In this document: one piece after another, positions 54,864-55,253 of the stretch | Layout: every line of letters starts with the position of its first letter | Position numbering within the stretch: the first letter of the stretch is position 1 | Assembly (NCBI GenBank): GCA_016199625.1 | Contig: JACQGI010000008.1 | Span: forward strand, 1-55,253 | Source of the DNA: Acidobacteriota bacterium | GTDB taxonomy: Bacteria > Acidobacteriota > Vicinamibacteria > Fen-336 | Direction: 5' to 3' | Length of the DNA: 55,253 nt | Made by a program: the position numbers and the translations under genes | The notes under the pieces: model-generated | The model's input: the letters and a program-made list of their open reading frames with translations, nothing else | The model's database searches: none | What the model was told of the DNA's origin: nothing

Positions 54864-55253
54864 ATGGCTCAGGCGGAGCTCGACGTCGCCCGGCTCAACG
54901 ACGTGGTTCGCGAGGAGTCGCTGGCGGTCCAGGCGGCGGTGGCCGAGGTGCGGAAGGTCATCGTGGGGCAGCGATACCTCGTGGACCGGATGATGGTGGC
55001 GCTCCTCTGCCGCGGCCACCTGCTGGTGGAGGGGGTGCCGGGCCTCGCGAAGACCTTGGCGGTGAAGACCCTGGGCCAGGTCCTGGGCCTGCAGTTCGCC
55101 CGGATCCAGTTCACCCCCGACCTGCTGCCCGCCGACCTCGTGGGCACGCTGGTCTTCCAGCAGAAGACGGGGGAGTTCGTGGCGCGGAAGGGACCGGTGT
55201 TCACGAGCCTGCTCCTCGCCGACGAGATCAACCGGGCGCCCGCCAAGGTCCAG
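54864..55253 (+). CDS. MoxR family AAA+ ATPase (3' truncated by window)
   Basis: The first 130 codons of an AAA+ protein. [18 protein letters not shown] is the MoxR lead-in, [19 protein letters not shown] is Walker [14 protein letters not shown] is the MoxR-specific loop, and [14 protein letters not shown] is Walker B, at which the window ends. MoxR ATPases act as chaperones, often with VWA-domain proteins encoded next to them, which would lie beyond the window. ATG 54864 is preceded by GGAGGTGGGAGG. The gap from the DUF349 gene is 57 bases. Confidence 0.92.
   Translation, partial: MAQAELDVARLNDVVREESLAVQAAVAEVRKVIVGQRYLVDRMMVALLCRGHLLVEGVPGLAKTLAVKTLGQVLGLQFARIQFTPDLLPADLVGTLVFQQKTGEFVARKGPVFTSLLLADEINRAPAKVQ

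Overview
This window is a dense, GC-rich (roughly 70%) stretch of a bacterial chromosome with mostly plus-strand genes, many joined by 1-8 base stop/start overlaps. The organism is a diderm that makes lipopolysaccharide: it encodes BamA, OmpH/Skp, a FabZ-LpxA fusion, LpxI, TonB, LptE and an LptF-LptG fusion. LpxI instead of LpxH, a SpoIID-type protein in a diderm, DUF4388, GH57 and a fused FtcD together suggest Acidobacteriota or a nearby high-GC phylum. That placement is inference; no rRNA or tRNA gene was seen. I see no phage, insertion sequence, CRISPR array or plasmid function. The region is core chromosome with several unusual gene architectures. Layout: 1-744 is the end of a ClpC-type unfoldase. 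741-6976 is an outer-membrane/lipid A operon (bamA, ompH, fabZ-lpxA, lpxI, a Gfo/Idh/MocA oxidoreductase). 7086-10351 holds tonB and a composite SPOR/SpoIID/SLH protein. 10385-13693 holds a DUF4388 protein, a 28-residue membrane microprotein, miaA and a phosphopentomutase. 13694-13880 is a non-coding patch with 25-bp direct repeats, a strong hairpin and a near-consensus sigma-70 promoter. 13881-19051 is the fatty-acid cluster yceD-rpmF-plsX-fabD-fabG-acpP-fabF. 19186-22654 is etfB-etfA-ETF:quinone oxidoreductase, followed by a deacetylase and a phosphoribosyltransferase. 24400-28414 is leuS-lptE-holA, converging on rpsT. 28724-33905 is murJ, xerD, metK and ahcY. 33954-35741 is a membrane-anchored PHP-domain protein. 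35713-39648 (minus) is lptFG plus a polytopic membrane protein. 39651-45933 is a GH57 glycosidase, acs, thrB and thrC. 45956-48030 (minus) is a response regulator and histidine kinase. 48148-49829 is a DUF2891 protein and an acyltransferase. 49830-51446 (minus) is the bifunctional folate enzyme FtcD. 51461-55253 is an N-terminally truncated glycosyltransferase, a DUF349 protein and the start of a MoxR ATPase. The strongest theme is envelope biogenesis. Acyl-ACP synthesis (plsX, fabD, fabG, acpP, fabF, FabZ) feeds lipid A synthesis (LpxA, LpxI), export (LptF/G, LptE) and outer-membrane protein assembly (BamA, Skp), with MurJ for peptidoglycan. Other groups are energy metabolism (ETF to quinone, acetyl-CoA synthetase), the SAM cycle (metK, ahcY) and threonine synthesis. 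The most notable observations are the FabZ-LpxA and LptF-LptG fusions, a SpoIID domain split by an SLH-bearing insertion, the repeat/hairpin island upstream of yceD, the microprotein overlapping miaA, and the truncated glycosyltransferase beside ftcD. I did not find a clearly new multi-gene system.
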